5,758 nt of DNA from Thiohalospira sp051745535 (GTDB lineage Bacteria > Pseudomonadota > Gammaproteobacteria > Thiohalospirales > Thiohalospiraceae), in the NCBI GenBank assembly GCA_051745535.1, contig JBNJED010000096.1, positions 1 to 5,758 on the forward strand, read 5' to 3'. Every line of letters starts with the position of its first letter. The stretch's first letter is position 1. The notes below the pieces were generated by a model. The model made no database searches, was not told the origin of the DNA, and saw only the letters and a list, made by a program, of their open reading frames with translations. The position numbers and the translations under genes were made by a program. Shown piece after piece: positions 1 to 5,758 of this stretch.

Positions 1-464
1 TGCTGCTCGCCGCCGGAGAGGTGCTCCGGCCACTCCCCCTCCCGGCCGCCCAGGCCGAGATCCGCCAGCAGCGCCCGGGCCCGCTGGGCGGTCCCGGCAT
101 CATCGCGGCCGTCGAGCTGCTGGGGCAGGAGGACATTCTCCGCCACCGTGAGCGTGGGCAGGAGATTGAAGAACTGGAAGACCAGGCCGATGTGGCGCCG
201 CCGGAAGCGCGTACGCGCCGTCTCGTCCAGCCCAGTGAGATCGGTGCCGCCGATGGAGATGGAACCGCCATCGGGCGGGTCGATGCCGGCGATGAGATTG
301 AGCAGGGTCGACTTCCCGCAGCCGCTGGGCCCCACCAGCGCCGTAATGGAGCCCGGCGCCAGCGTCGCCGACACGCCATCCAGCACCCGGCGCACGCCAT
401 CCCCCTCGGGATAGGCGCGCGTCACGCCCGACAACTGGACCTCGCTTCCGGCGGTTTCGGTCAT
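1..464 (-). CDS. ABC transporter ATP-binding protein, LolD/MacB/FtsE-like, partial (3' end outside window)
   Basis: This is the nucleotide-binding subunit of an ABC transporter. It would hydrolyse ATP on the cytoplasmic face of the inner membrane to drive a partner permease. Reading leftwards from ATG at 464 gives 154 residues with no stop before the window edge. Visible motifs are a Walker A GPSGCGKST at residues 45-53, a Q-loop VFQFFNLLPTLT with Gln97, and the ABC signature LSGGEQ at 149-154, where the window ends. Walker B, the D-loop and the switch histidine lie outside. The FQFFNLLPTLTVAENV stretch is typical of the LolD/MacB/FtsE type, whose members release lipoproteins, export substrates or act in cell division. 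The start is supported by GGGAG (470-474) five bases upstream and by the usual position of Walker A about 45 residues in. The gene follows parC in the same direction after 121 nt. The partner permease should lie to the left. The subfamily cannot be fixed from this fragment. Confidence 0.93.
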   Translation of the reverse strand, partial: MTETAGSEVQLSGVTRAYPEGDGVRRVLDGVSATLAPGSITALVGPSGCGKSTLLNLIAGIDPPDGGSISIGGTDLTGLDETARTRFRRRHIGLVFQFFNLLPTLTVAENVLLPQQLDGRDDAGTAQRARALLADLGLGGREGEWPEHLSGGEQ

Positions 465-585
465 GACGGCTCCCGGTGGCTTCGGGTCTCAGCCTAGTAC
501 GATCCGCAGGGCTAAGCGGAAGGAGTACTGCTAGTATGCGAAGTAGAATGTCCCCCGGGCGGTTCGCGATCAGGCGCTACCTCCA
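465..585. other. Intergenic region between parC and the ABC ATPase gene
   Basis: These 121 nt are less GC-rich than the flanking genes and contain the imperfect inverted repeat at 494-534 and the ribosome binding site of the ABC gene (GGGAG on the minus strand, 470-474). I found no convincing -35/-10 pair: TAGGCT and TAGCCC can be read as weak -10 elements on the minus strand, but no TTGACA-like hexamer sits 16-18 nt upstream of either. There is no GC stem followed by a T run to end parC transcription. No open reading frame here looks real. Confidence 0.6.
494..534. repeat. Imperfect inverted repeat in the parC-ABC gap
   Basis: On the plus strand CTAGTAC-GA-TCCGC (494-507) faces GCGGA-AGGA-GTAC-TG-CTAG (516-534). 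This gives a TCCGC/GCGGA stem near a loop of about eight bases, a GTAC pairing further out, and CTAG ends with small bulges. It lies between the parC stop (586) and the ABC ATPase start (464). No run of T follows on either strand, so it is not a standard intrinsic terminator. It could be a weak RNA hairpin, a protein-binding palindrome, or chance. The core CCGCAGGGCTAAGCGG (504-519) resembles CCGCAGGCTAGCGG upstream of parE. Confidence 0.4.
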
Positions 586-2835
586 TCAACCCGCCGCAAT
601 CCCCTTCACCTTCTGGAATCCCTTGGGCAGGGTCTGGCCGCGCTTGCCGCGTTCGGCGGTGTAGGCGGCGAGGTCGTTGCCGGTGAGGGTGAGGTGGCGC
701 TGGCCGGCGTAGACGGTGAGGCCGCCGCCCTGGGGGACGGTGGCGGTGGCCACCAGGCGTTCGCTGCCGGCCTGGTACTCCTTGGGCGGGATGCCGACGA
801 GCTTCTGGCCCTTGCCGCGGGTCATCTGCGGGATCTCGCTGGCCGGGACGATGAGCAGGCGGCCGGCGCTGGTGACCAGGGCGATGCGGTCGGTCTCCGG
901 GTCCCCCAGGCGGGCGGGGAGCATGACCTCGGCGCCCTTGGGGACGGTGAGCACGGCCTTGCCGCTGCGGTTGCGCGAGCGCATCTCGCCCAGGGGCATG
1001 CGGAAGCCGAAGCCGGCGTCGGTGGCGAGTAGCCACTCGCTCTCCGCCGGGCCCATGAGGACGCCGGTGAAGGTGGCGCCGTCCGGCGGGTTCACGCGGC
1101 TGGCCAGGGGTTCGCCGTGGCCGCGGGCGGAGGGCAGCTCGTGGGCGGGGATGGCGTAGGTGCGGCCGGTGGAGTCCAGGAAGATGGCCGGCTCGTTGCT
1201 GCGGCCGGCGGCGGCGGCGCGGAAGCCGTCCCCGGCGCGGAAGGAGAGGCCCTCGGGGTCGACGTCGTGGCCCTTGGCCTGCCGGATCCAGCCCTTCTCG
1301 GAGAGGATGACGGTGATGGGCTCGGCGGCCACCACCTCGCTGGCCTCCAGGGCGCGGGCGGCGCCGCGCTCCACCAGGGGGCTGCGGCGGTCGTCGCCGA
1401 AGCGCTCGGCATCCTGCTCCAGCTCGGAGCGGATGAGGGCGGTGAGCTTGTCGGCGGAGGCCAGGGTCGCCTCCAGGTCGTCGCGCTCGTTCTCCAGCTC
1501 GTCCTTCTCGCCGCGCAGCTTCACCTCCTCGAGCTTGGCCAGGTGGCGCAGGCGCAGTTCCAGGATGGCCTCGGCCTGGCGCTCGGCGAGGCCGAAGCGC
1601 TCCATGAGGACGGGCTTGGGCTCGTCCTCCTCGCGGATGATGGCGATGACCTCGTCGATGTTCAGGAAGGCGGTGAGCAGCCCCTCGAGGACGTGGAGGC
1701 GGTCGCGCACCTTCTCCAGGCGGTGTTCCAGGCGGCGCTGGACAACGTTGCGCCGGTACTGCAGCCACTCGGTGAGCATCTCCCGCAGGTTCTTCACCCG
1801 CGGCCGGCCGTCCAGGCCGATGACGTTGAGATTCACCCGGTACTGCTTCTCCAGGTCGGTGGTGGCGAAGAGGTGGTCCATGAGCCGCTCGCGGTCCACC
1901 CGGTTGGACTTGGGCTCGATGACGAAGCGGATGGGCGACTCCTGGTCGGACTCGTCCCGCAGGTCGGTGACCATGGGCAGCTTCTTCGCCTGCATCTGGC
2001 CGGCGATCTGCTCCAGGATCCGGGCGCCGGAGGTCTGGTGCGGGAGGGCGTCGATGACGATGTTGCCCTCCTCCACCCGCCAGGCGGCGCGGGCGCGGAT
2101 GCTGCCGTGGCCGGTGGTGTAGATCTTGTGCAGCTCCGCGGCGGGGGTGATGACCTCCGCCTCGGTGGGGTAGTCGGGGCCGCGCACGTGCGTGGTGAGC
2201 GCGGCGGCGTCGGCCTCCGGGTCGTCCAGCAGGTGGATGCAGGCGCTGACCACCTCGCGCAGATTGTGCGGCGGGATGTCGGTGGCCATGCCCACGGCGA
2301 TGCCGGTGGTGCCGTTGAGCAGGACGTGGGGGACGCGCGCCGGCAGCAGCTCCGGCTCGCGCAGGCTGCCGTCGAAGTTGGCGGCCCAGTCCACGGTACC
2401 CTGGTCGGCCTCGCGCAGGAGGAGGTCGGAGAAGCCGGCCAGGCGCGCCTCGGTGTAGCGCATGGCGGCGAAGGAGCGCGGGTCGTCGGCGGAGCCCCAG
2501 TTGCCCTGCCCGTCCACCAGCGGGTAGCGGTAGGAGAAGGGCTGCGCCATGAGGACCATGGCCTCGTAGCAGGCGGTGTCGCCGTGGGGGTGGTACTTGC
2601 CCAGGACGTCGCCCACCGTGCGCGCCGACTTCTTGGGCTTGGAGGCGGCGGAGAGCCCCAGCTCGGACATGGCGTAGATGATCCGTCGCTGCACCGGCTT
2701 GAGGCCGTCGGCGATGTGCGGCAGGGCGCGGTCGAGGATGACGTACATGGAGTAGTCCAGGTACGCCTTCTCGGTGAAGTCGCTCAGGGGGCGGTGCTCA
2801 ACGCCCTCGTAGCTGATCTCGGTGTCACGGGACAT
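586..2835 (-). CDS. parC: DNA topoisomerase IV subunit A (ParC)
   Basis: ParC is the DNA-cleaving and rejoining subunit of topoisomerase IV, which with ParE unlinks replicated chromosomes and relaxes supercoils. The 749-residue product is close to the 752 of E. coli ParC. The breakage-reunion domain fills roughly residues 20-490: GLKPVQRRIIYAMSELGL (44-61), the quinolone-region helix GKYHPHGDTACYEAM (79-93), AAMRYTEA with catalytic Tyr127 and Arg126 (E. coli Tyr120/Arg119), and GIAVGMATDIPPHN (178-191) carrying the DNA-bending isoleucine. A charged helical stretch at about 365-480 matches the coiled-coil arm. Residues about 500-749 form the C-terminal beta-pinwheel. A GyrA-box QRRGGKG is absent, which with the close match to ParC argues for ParC over GyrA. 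Thr87 replaces the E. coli Ser80 equivalent, while the Glu84 equivalent (Glu91) is kept. ATG at 2835 is preceded by GGAG (2841-2844), and a promoter candidate lies at 2869-2896. The gene stops with TGA. Confidence 0.97.
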   Translation of the reverse strand: MSRDTEISYEGVEHRPLSDFTEKAYLDYSMYVILDRALPHIADGLKPVQRRIIYAMSELGLSAASKPKKSARTVGDVLGKYHPHGDTACYEAMVLMAQPFSYRYPLVDGQGNWGSADDPRSFAAMRYTEARLAGFSDLLLREADQGTVDWAANFDGSLREPELLPARVPHVLLNGTTGIAVGMATDIPPHNLREVVSACIHLLDDPEADAAALTTHVRGPDYPTEAEVITPAAELHKIYTTGHGSIRARAAWRVEEGNIVIDALPHQTSGARILEQIAGQMQAKKLPMVTDLRDESDQESPIRFVIEPKSNRVDRERLMDHLFATTDLEKQYRVNLNVIGLDGRPRVKNLREMLTEWLQYRRNVVQRRLEHRLEKVRDRLHVLEGLLTAFLNIDEVIAIIREEDEPKPVLMERFGLAERQAEAILELRLRHLAKLEEVKLRGEKDELENERDDLEATLASADKLTALIRSELEQDAERFGDDRRSPLVERGAARALEASEVVAAEPITVILSEKGWIRQAKGHDVDPEGLSFRAGDGFRAAAAGRSNEPAIFLDSTGRTYAIPAHELPSARGHGEPLASRVNPPDGATFTGVLMGPAESEWLLATDAGFGFRMPLGEMRSRNRSGKAVLTVPKGAEVMLPARLGDPETDRIALVTSAGRLLIVPASEIPQMTRGKGQKLVGIPPKEYQAGSERLVATATVPQGGGLTVYAGQRHLTLTGNDLAAYTAERGKRGQTLPKGFQKVKGIAAG

Positions 2836-2868
2836 GGGGTCTCCGGGCTGGATGATGGCGCTCGCCGC

Positions 2869-2896
2869 ATTCTACCCACTGGTGGGCGTTTGCCCA
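2869..2896 (-). promoter_or_regulatory. Candidate sigma70 promoter for parC
   Basis: On the minus strand TGGGCA (2896-2891, four of six matches to TTGACA) and TAGAAT (2874-2869, five of six to TATAAT) are separated by 16 nt. The -10 is followed by a GC-rich discriminator GCGGCG, and a start site near 2862 would leave a leader of about 26 nt before the parC ATG at 2835. The -35 half lies inside the hairpin at 2874-2907. The hexamers and spacing are visible; promoter activity is inferred. Confidence 0.55.
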
Positions 2897-2907
2897 TACC
2901 GGTGGGT
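2874..2907. other. Interrupted hairpin immediately after the ykgJ stop, overlapping the parC promoter
   Basis: Read on the minus strand, ACCCAC pairs with GTGGGT, then after a C/A mismatch GGT pairs with ACC, then after an AT bulge GGGC pairs with GCCC around an AAAC loop. That gives 13 base pairs in 34 nt, starting at the base next to the ykgJ TGA. The sequence after it (AGAATGCGG) has no T run, so a rho-independent terminator is unlikely. It may protect the upstream mRNA 3' end, pause transcription, or bind a regulator over the parC promoter. Confidence 0.6.
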
Positions 2908-3165
2908 TCAGTCGGGCCGGGTGGCCGCCTCGAGGTCGGCGATGCGGACCAGGGCCTCGCCGCGGTATTCGCCGCAGAGTTCCGGGGTGGCGCTGAATTC
3001 GCCGCAGATGGCCGGGCGGCGGGGGTCACCGAAGAGGGCGCAGAGGCGGTCGTCGGTGAGGTGGGGGCACGGGGTCCCCGCCGGCTTGCCGTCGGGCAGG
3101 CCGGGGATGGGGGCGGCGATGGAGATGGCGACGCAGCAGGCGCCGCAGCCGGGTCGGCACTCCAC
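2908..3165 (-). CDS. YkgJ-family cysteine-cluster protein (putative zinc- or iron-binding)
   Basis: This small protein of 85 residues matches the family of E. coli YkgJ, proposed to chelate zinc or an iron-sulfur cluster; its biochemical role is unknown. It has eight cysteines: Cys3, 7, 10 and 11 in the N-terminal CRPGCGACC motif, then Cys33, 42, 54 and 64. The segments PIPGLPDGKPAGTPCPHL and CALFGDPRRPAICGEF are family-typical. There is no signal peptide or membrane segment, so it should be cytosolic. I chose the GTG at 3165, because it puts the first cysteine at residue 3 as in E. coli YkgJ (MDCRPDCGACC) and no other start codon is near in this frame. Its GTG begins one base after the methyltransferase TGA, with no strong Shine-Dalgarno sequence, so translation is probably coupled to that gene. 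The reading frame stays open upstream inside the methyltransferase gene, which could mislead gene callers into a false 242-residue protein. Confidence 0.88.
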   Translation of the reverse strand: MECRPGCGACCVAISIAAPIPGLPDGKPAGTPCPHLTDDRLCALFGDPRRPAICGEFSATPELCGEYRGEALVRIADLEAATRPD

Positions 3166-3166
3166 C

Positions 3167-3778
3167 TCAGACCCGCTGGAAGAGGTGGAAGCCGAAGGCC
3201 TGCTCGGCCCCGCCCGGCGTCTGGTGGGTCTCGTGGCGCGATTCCAGCCGGTGGAAGCCCTCGCCCAGCTCGGTGGCCAGGGCGGGGGCATCGTAGCGGG
3301 CCACCGGCAGACCGCTGCACTTCTCCGGCCCCTCGGGGGCGAAGGTGGCGATGATGAGGTGCGCCCCGCTGGGCAGGGCCGCCTCGGCGGTGGCGCGGTA
3401 GCGGGCGCGGTCGGTGGGGTCCACCAGGAAGTGGAAGACGGCCCGGTCGTGCCACAGGGCGTACTGGCGGGCCGGCTGCCAGGCAGTGACGTCGGCCTCC
3501 AGCCAGTCCACCTCCTCGCCGCGCTCGCCCAGCCGCTCCTCCGCCGCCGCCAGCGCGCGGCCGGCCAGGTCCATGACGGTGAGATCGGTGAAGCCGCGGC
3601 CCAGGAGGTGGTCCACCAGGGTGGAGGCACCGCCACCCACGTCGACGATCCCGGCGTGCTTCGGGGTACCGGCGGCCTCGATGAGGTCCAGGGAGGTGGT
3701 GGGCTCGCGCTGGTACCAGCTCACCTCCAGGGGTGAGCGGCCGGCGTAGACCTCTTCCCAGTGATCACGGCGATCCAT
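3167..3778 (-). CDS. Class I SAM-dependent methyltransferase, substrate unknown
   Basis: The 203-residue product is a Rossmann-fold methyltransferase that would transfer a methyl group from S-adenosylmethionine. Motif I is VDVGGGAST (45-53); Asp70 in VMDLAG (68-73) fits the acidic residue that binds the SAM ribose; ADVTAW (95-100) fits motif II; WHDRAVFHFLVDP (109-121) fits motif IV. The N-terminal HWEEVYAGRSPLEVSWYQ (6-23) and ATFAPEGPEKCSGLPVARY (144-162) are, from memory of the family, hallmarks of a widespread uncharacterised bacterial methyltransferase group, sometimes loosely named after trans-aconitate or other methyltransferases. I cannot assign a substrate. It has no signal peptide or membrane segment. 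ATG at 3778 has GGAGG (3783-3787) four bases upstream, a strong ribosome binding site. It lies 31 nt after parE and one base before the ykgJ-like gene, so it probably shares the parE transcript. The final residues, GFHLFQRV, end at a TGA. Confidence 0.93.
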   Translation of the reverse strand: MDRRDHWEEVYAGRSPLEVSWYQREPTTSLDLIEAAGTPKHAGIVDVGGGASTLVDHLLGRGFTDLTVMDLAGRALAAAEERLGERGEEVDWLEADVTAWQPARQYALWHDRAVFHFLVDPTDRARYRATAEAALPSGAHLIIATFAPEGPEKCSGLPVARYDAPALATELGEGFHRLESRHETHQTPGGAEQAFGFHLFQRV

Positions 3779-3809
3779 GTTGCCTCCGGCGTTCGGGGTG
3801 GGGAGCCAC

Positions 3810-5708
3810 CTACTCCAGGACCTCGGCGCGGTCGCCCTTGCCTTCCAGCCACTCGCGGCGGTCGGCGGCGCGCTTCTTGCCCAGGAGCATGTCCATGATG
3901 GTTTCGGTCTCGTCGCCGGGCTCCACGGTGAGCTGGACCAGGCGGCGGGTCTCCGGCGCCAGGGTGGTCTCCCGCAACTGCTGGGGGTTCATCTCGCCCA
4001 GGCCCTTGAAGCGGGTCACGGCCACCTTCCCCTTGCGCTTCTCGGCGCCGATGCGGTCCAGCAGGCCCTCCTTCTCGTCCTCGTCCAGGGCGTAGAAGAC
4101 CTCCTTGCCCACGTCCACGCGGTAGAGCGGCGGCATGGCCATGTAGACGTGGCCCGCCTCCACCAGCGGCCGGAAGTGGCGCACGAACAGGGCGCAGAGC
4201 AGCGTGGCGATGTGGGCGCCGTCGGAGTCGGCGTCGGCGAGGACGCAGACCTTGTCGTAGCGCAGGCCGCTGAGGTCGCCGGAGCCGGGGTCGACGCCCA
4301 GGGCCACGGCGATGTCGTGGACCTCCTGGGAGCCCAGCACCTGGGCCGGGTCCACCTCCCAGGTGTTCAGGATCTTGCCGCGCAGGGGCATGATGGCCTG
4401 GAACTCGCGGTCGCGCGCCTGCTTGGCGGAGCCGCCGGCGGAGTCCCCCTCCACCAGGAAGAGTTCCGCCCGGGACGGGTCCTGGCCGGTGCAGTCGGCC
4501 AGCTTGCCCGGCAGCGCCGGGCCCTGGGTGACCTTCTTGCGGGCGACCTTCTTGCTCGCCTTGAGCCGCGCCTGGGCCCGGCTGATGGCCAGGCCGGCGA
4601 TGGCCTCGCCGCTCTCCGGGTGCTGGTTGAGCCAGAGCGAGAAGGCGTCCTTGACCACGCCGGAGACGAAGGCGGCGGTCTCCCGGGCGGAGAGGCGCTC
4701 CTTGGTCTGGCCGGAGAACTGGGGCTCGCGCATCTTCACCGAGAGGATGTAGGCGCAGCGCTCCCAGACGTCGTCGGGGGTGAGCTTCACCCCGCGCGGC
4801 AGGAGGTTGCGGAACTCGCAGAACTCCCGCAGGGCCTCGGTGAGGCCGGCGCGCAGGCCGTTGACGTGGGTGCCGCCCTGGGGCGTGGGGATGAGATTGA
4901 CGTAGCTCTCCCCCACCGGCTCGCCGCCCTCGGGGACCCAGGTCACCGCCCAGTCCACCGTCTCGTGCTCGCCGGCCAGGCCGTCGTGGAAGGGCGGCGC
5001 CGGGGTGTACTCCGCCTCGCCCAGGGTGGTGGCCAGGTAGTCCACCAGGCCCTGCTCGTAGAACCAGGTGATCTCCTCGCCGGTGGTGTGGTCCACCAGC
5101 TCCACGGTGAGGCCGGGGCACAGCACCGCCTTGGCCCGCAGCAGGTGCTTGAGCCGGGCGGGGCCGAAGCGGGGGTGGTCAAAATACTGCGGGTCGGGCC
5201 AGAAGCGCAGGGTGGTGCCGTGCTGCTTGGCCGGGGCCTTGCCGCGGTCCTCCAGGGGGCCCTCCGGCGCACCGCCGGCGAAGGCCTGGAACCAGCGCTT
5301 GCTGCCGCGGACGACCTCCACCTCCAGCCGGGTGGAGAGGGCGTTGACCACGGAGACGCCGACGCCGTGGAGGCCGCCGGAGAAGGTGTAGGACTTGTGG
5401 GAGAACTTCCCGCCGGCGTGGAGCCGGGTGAGGATGACCTCCACCGCCGGGACGCCCTCCTCCGGGTGGAGGTCCACCGGCATGCCGCGGCCGTTGTCGG
5501 TGACCGCCATGCCGCCGTCGTTCAGGACCTCGACGCGGATGCGGTCGGCGTGGCCGGCCACCGCCTCGTCCACGGAGTTGTCGATGACCTCCTGGGCGAG
5601 GTGGTCGGGGCGCTCGGTCTGGGTATACATACCCGGGCGCTTGCGCACCGGGTCGAGGCCCTTGAGCACCTCGATGGAATCGGCGGTGTAGTCGCCGTGG
5701 CTGGCCAT
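3810..5708 (-). CDS. parE: DNA topoisomerase IV subunit B (ParE)
   Basis: ParE is the ATPase subunit of topoisomerase IV: it clamps DNA on ATP binding and supplies the metal-binding TOPRIM domain that helps ParC cleave. The product has 632 residues (E. coli ParE 630). The GHKL ATPase domain shows QEVIDNSVDEAVAG (39-52) with the likely general base Glu40 and Mg-binding Asn44, DNGRGMPVD (71-79), and SGGLHGVGVSVVNALS (110-125). The transducer domain carries QTKERLS (334-340) with the ATP-contacting Lys336. TOPRIM begins at LFLVEGDSAGGSAKQ (416-430), with Glu420, and continues with PLRGKILNTWE (441-451) and ADADSDG (491-497); RFKGLGEMNP (566-575) follows. HPEEGVPAVE after DNGRGMPVD and the absence of the 170-residue GyrB insertion of Gram-negatives favour ParE over GyrB. 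ATG at 5708 has GGAGAG (5716-5721) seven bases upstream. The stop is TAG at 3812-3810. It is the first visible gene of a probable parE-methyltransferase-ykgJ unit. Confidence 0.97.
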   Translation of the reverse strand: MASHGDYTADSIEVLKGLDPVRKRPGMYTQTERPDHLAQEVIDNSVDEAVAGHADRIRVEVLNDGGMAVTDNGRGMPVDLHPEEGVPAVEVILTRLHAGGKFSHKSYTFSGGLHGVGVSVVNALSTRLEVEVVRGSKRWFQAFAGGAPEGPLEDRGKAPAKQHGTTLRFWPDPQYFDHPRFGPARLKHLLRAKAVLCPGLTVELVDHTTGEEITWFYEQGLVDYLATTLGEAEYTPAPPFHDGLAGEHETVDWAVTWVPEGGEPVGESYVNLIPTPQGGTHVNGLRAGLTEALREFCEFRNLLPRGVKLTPDDVWERCAYILSVKMREPQFSGQTKERLSARETAAFVSGVVKDAFSLWLNQHPESGEAIAGLAISRAQARLKASKKVARKKVTQGPALPGKLADCTGQDPSRAELFLVEGDSAGGSAKQARDREFQAIMPLRGKILNTWEVDPAQVLGSQEVHDIAVALGVDPGSGDLSGLRYDKVCVLADADSDGAHIATLLCALFVRHFRPLVEAGHVYMAMPPLYRVDVGKEVFYALDEDEKEGLLDRIGAEKRKGKVAVTRFKGLGEMNPQQLRETTLAPETRRLVQLTVEPGDETETIMDMLLGKKRAADRREWLEGKGDRAEVLE

Positions 5709-5737
5709 GTCGCGGCTCTCCGTGGGCGAAAGGAAGG

Positions 5738-5751
5738 CCGCAGGCTAGCGG
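5738..5751 (-). promoter_or_regulatory. Possible -10 element and short palindrome upstream of parE
   Basis: The minus strand reads CCGCTAGCCTGCGG here. It contains TAGCCT (5747-5742), only three of six matches to TATAAT, followed by a GC-rich discriminator GCGG. TAGCCT ends 33 nt before the parE ATG, the same distance as TAGAAT before parC. The expected -35 would lie beyond 5758, so the promoter cannot be completed. CCGC and GCGG could also form a tiny hairpin. The parE ribosome binding site lies downstream at 5716-5721. Confidence 0.3.
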
Positions 5752-5758
5752 GAACGCC

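Noticed and set aside
512..1768. A 418-codon minus-strand frame overlapping the 3' part of parC and the gap beyond.
   Set aside because: It is an alternate frame of parC, very rich in Arg, Pro and Gly, with no domain; parC itself is unambiguous.
2874..2907. The hairpin as a rho-independent terminator.
   Set aside because: It is followed by AGAATGCGG on the minus strand and has no T tract on either side that would complete an intrinsic terminator.
1117..3354. A 745-codon open frame on the plus strand, antisense to most of parC, ykgJ and part of the methyltransferase gene.
   Set aside because: GC-rich third codon positions suppress stop codons on the opposite strand. The translation is low-complexity (Gly, Ala, Val, Leu, Asp, Glu), has no recognisable domain, and runs across gene boundaries and the parC promoter region.
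2908..3636. A 242-residue protein formed by extending the ykgJ frame upstream to an ATG at 3636.
   Set aside because: The added N-terminal part is a Trp/Ser/Pro/Arg-rich out-of-frame reading of the methyltransferase gene. Real family similarity begins at the GTG at 3165.
2822..3736. Plus-strand frames antisense to ykgJ and the methyltransferase.
   Set aside because: No domain, composition typical of GC-rich shadow frames, and no convincing ribosome binding site. They conflict with two well-supported minus-strand genes.
3721..5121. A 466-codon minus-strand frame inside parE.
   Set aside because: It is a frame-shifted reading of parE with Arg/Gly/Pro-rich composition and no motifs, while the parE frame has every expected motif.
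586..5708. Reading parC/parE as gyrA/gyrB.
   Set aside because: The A subunit lacks a GyrA box and matches ParC around KPKKSARTVGDVLGKYHPHGD. The B subunit has ParE-type HPEEGVPAVE and DADSDGAHIATLL and is 632 residues, without the large GyrB insertion.

Overview
The window is a compact, very GC-rich stretch of chromosome in which every supported gene reads on the minus strand. In transcription order (high to low coordinates) it holds parE (5708-3810), a class I SAM-dependent methyltransferase (3778-3167), a small YkgJ-type cysteine-cluster protein (3165-2908), parC (2835-586), and the N-terminal 154 residues of a LolD/MacB-type ABC transporter ATPase (464-1) that runs off the left edge. ParE and ParC resemble the Escherichia coli proteins in length and motif by motif. 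With the GC-rich codon use this points to a high-GC gammaproteobacterium; a halophilic or purple-sulfur lineage such as Ectothiorhodospiraceae is a guess from general knowledge, not shown by the sequence.

Layout: 5709-5758 is a short leader with the parE ribosome binding site and a possible -10 element. parE, the methyltransferase and ykgJ are spaced 31 nt and 1 nt apart and look like one transcription unit. The 72-nt gap 2836-2907 holds a 34-nt interrupted hairpin directly after the ykgJ stop, a good sigma70-type promoter candidate overlapping it, and the parC ribosome binding site. The 121-nt gap 465-585 after parC holds an imperfect inverted repeat but no convincing intrinsic terminator, then the ribosome binding site of the ABC ATPase.

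Function: ParE (ATPase, TOPRIM) and ParC (DNA cleavage and religation, C-terminal DNA-wrapping domain) form the A2B2 topoisomerase IV that decatenates daughter chromosomes. The methyltransferase and YkgJ protein between them have no known link to topoisomerase activity; their tight spacing suggests co-expression with each other and with parE. The ABC ATPase most likely begins a separate export or lipoprotein-release operon.

This is mainly a housekeeping region and I see no mobile element, CRISPR array, RNA gene or undescribed defence-like system. The points most worth a second look are regulatory: parC and parE each have a TAGnnTGCGG element exactly 33 nt before the start codon, the parC promoter candidate lies within a hairpin, and ParC has threonine where E. 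coli has the quinolone-resistance serine Ser80.
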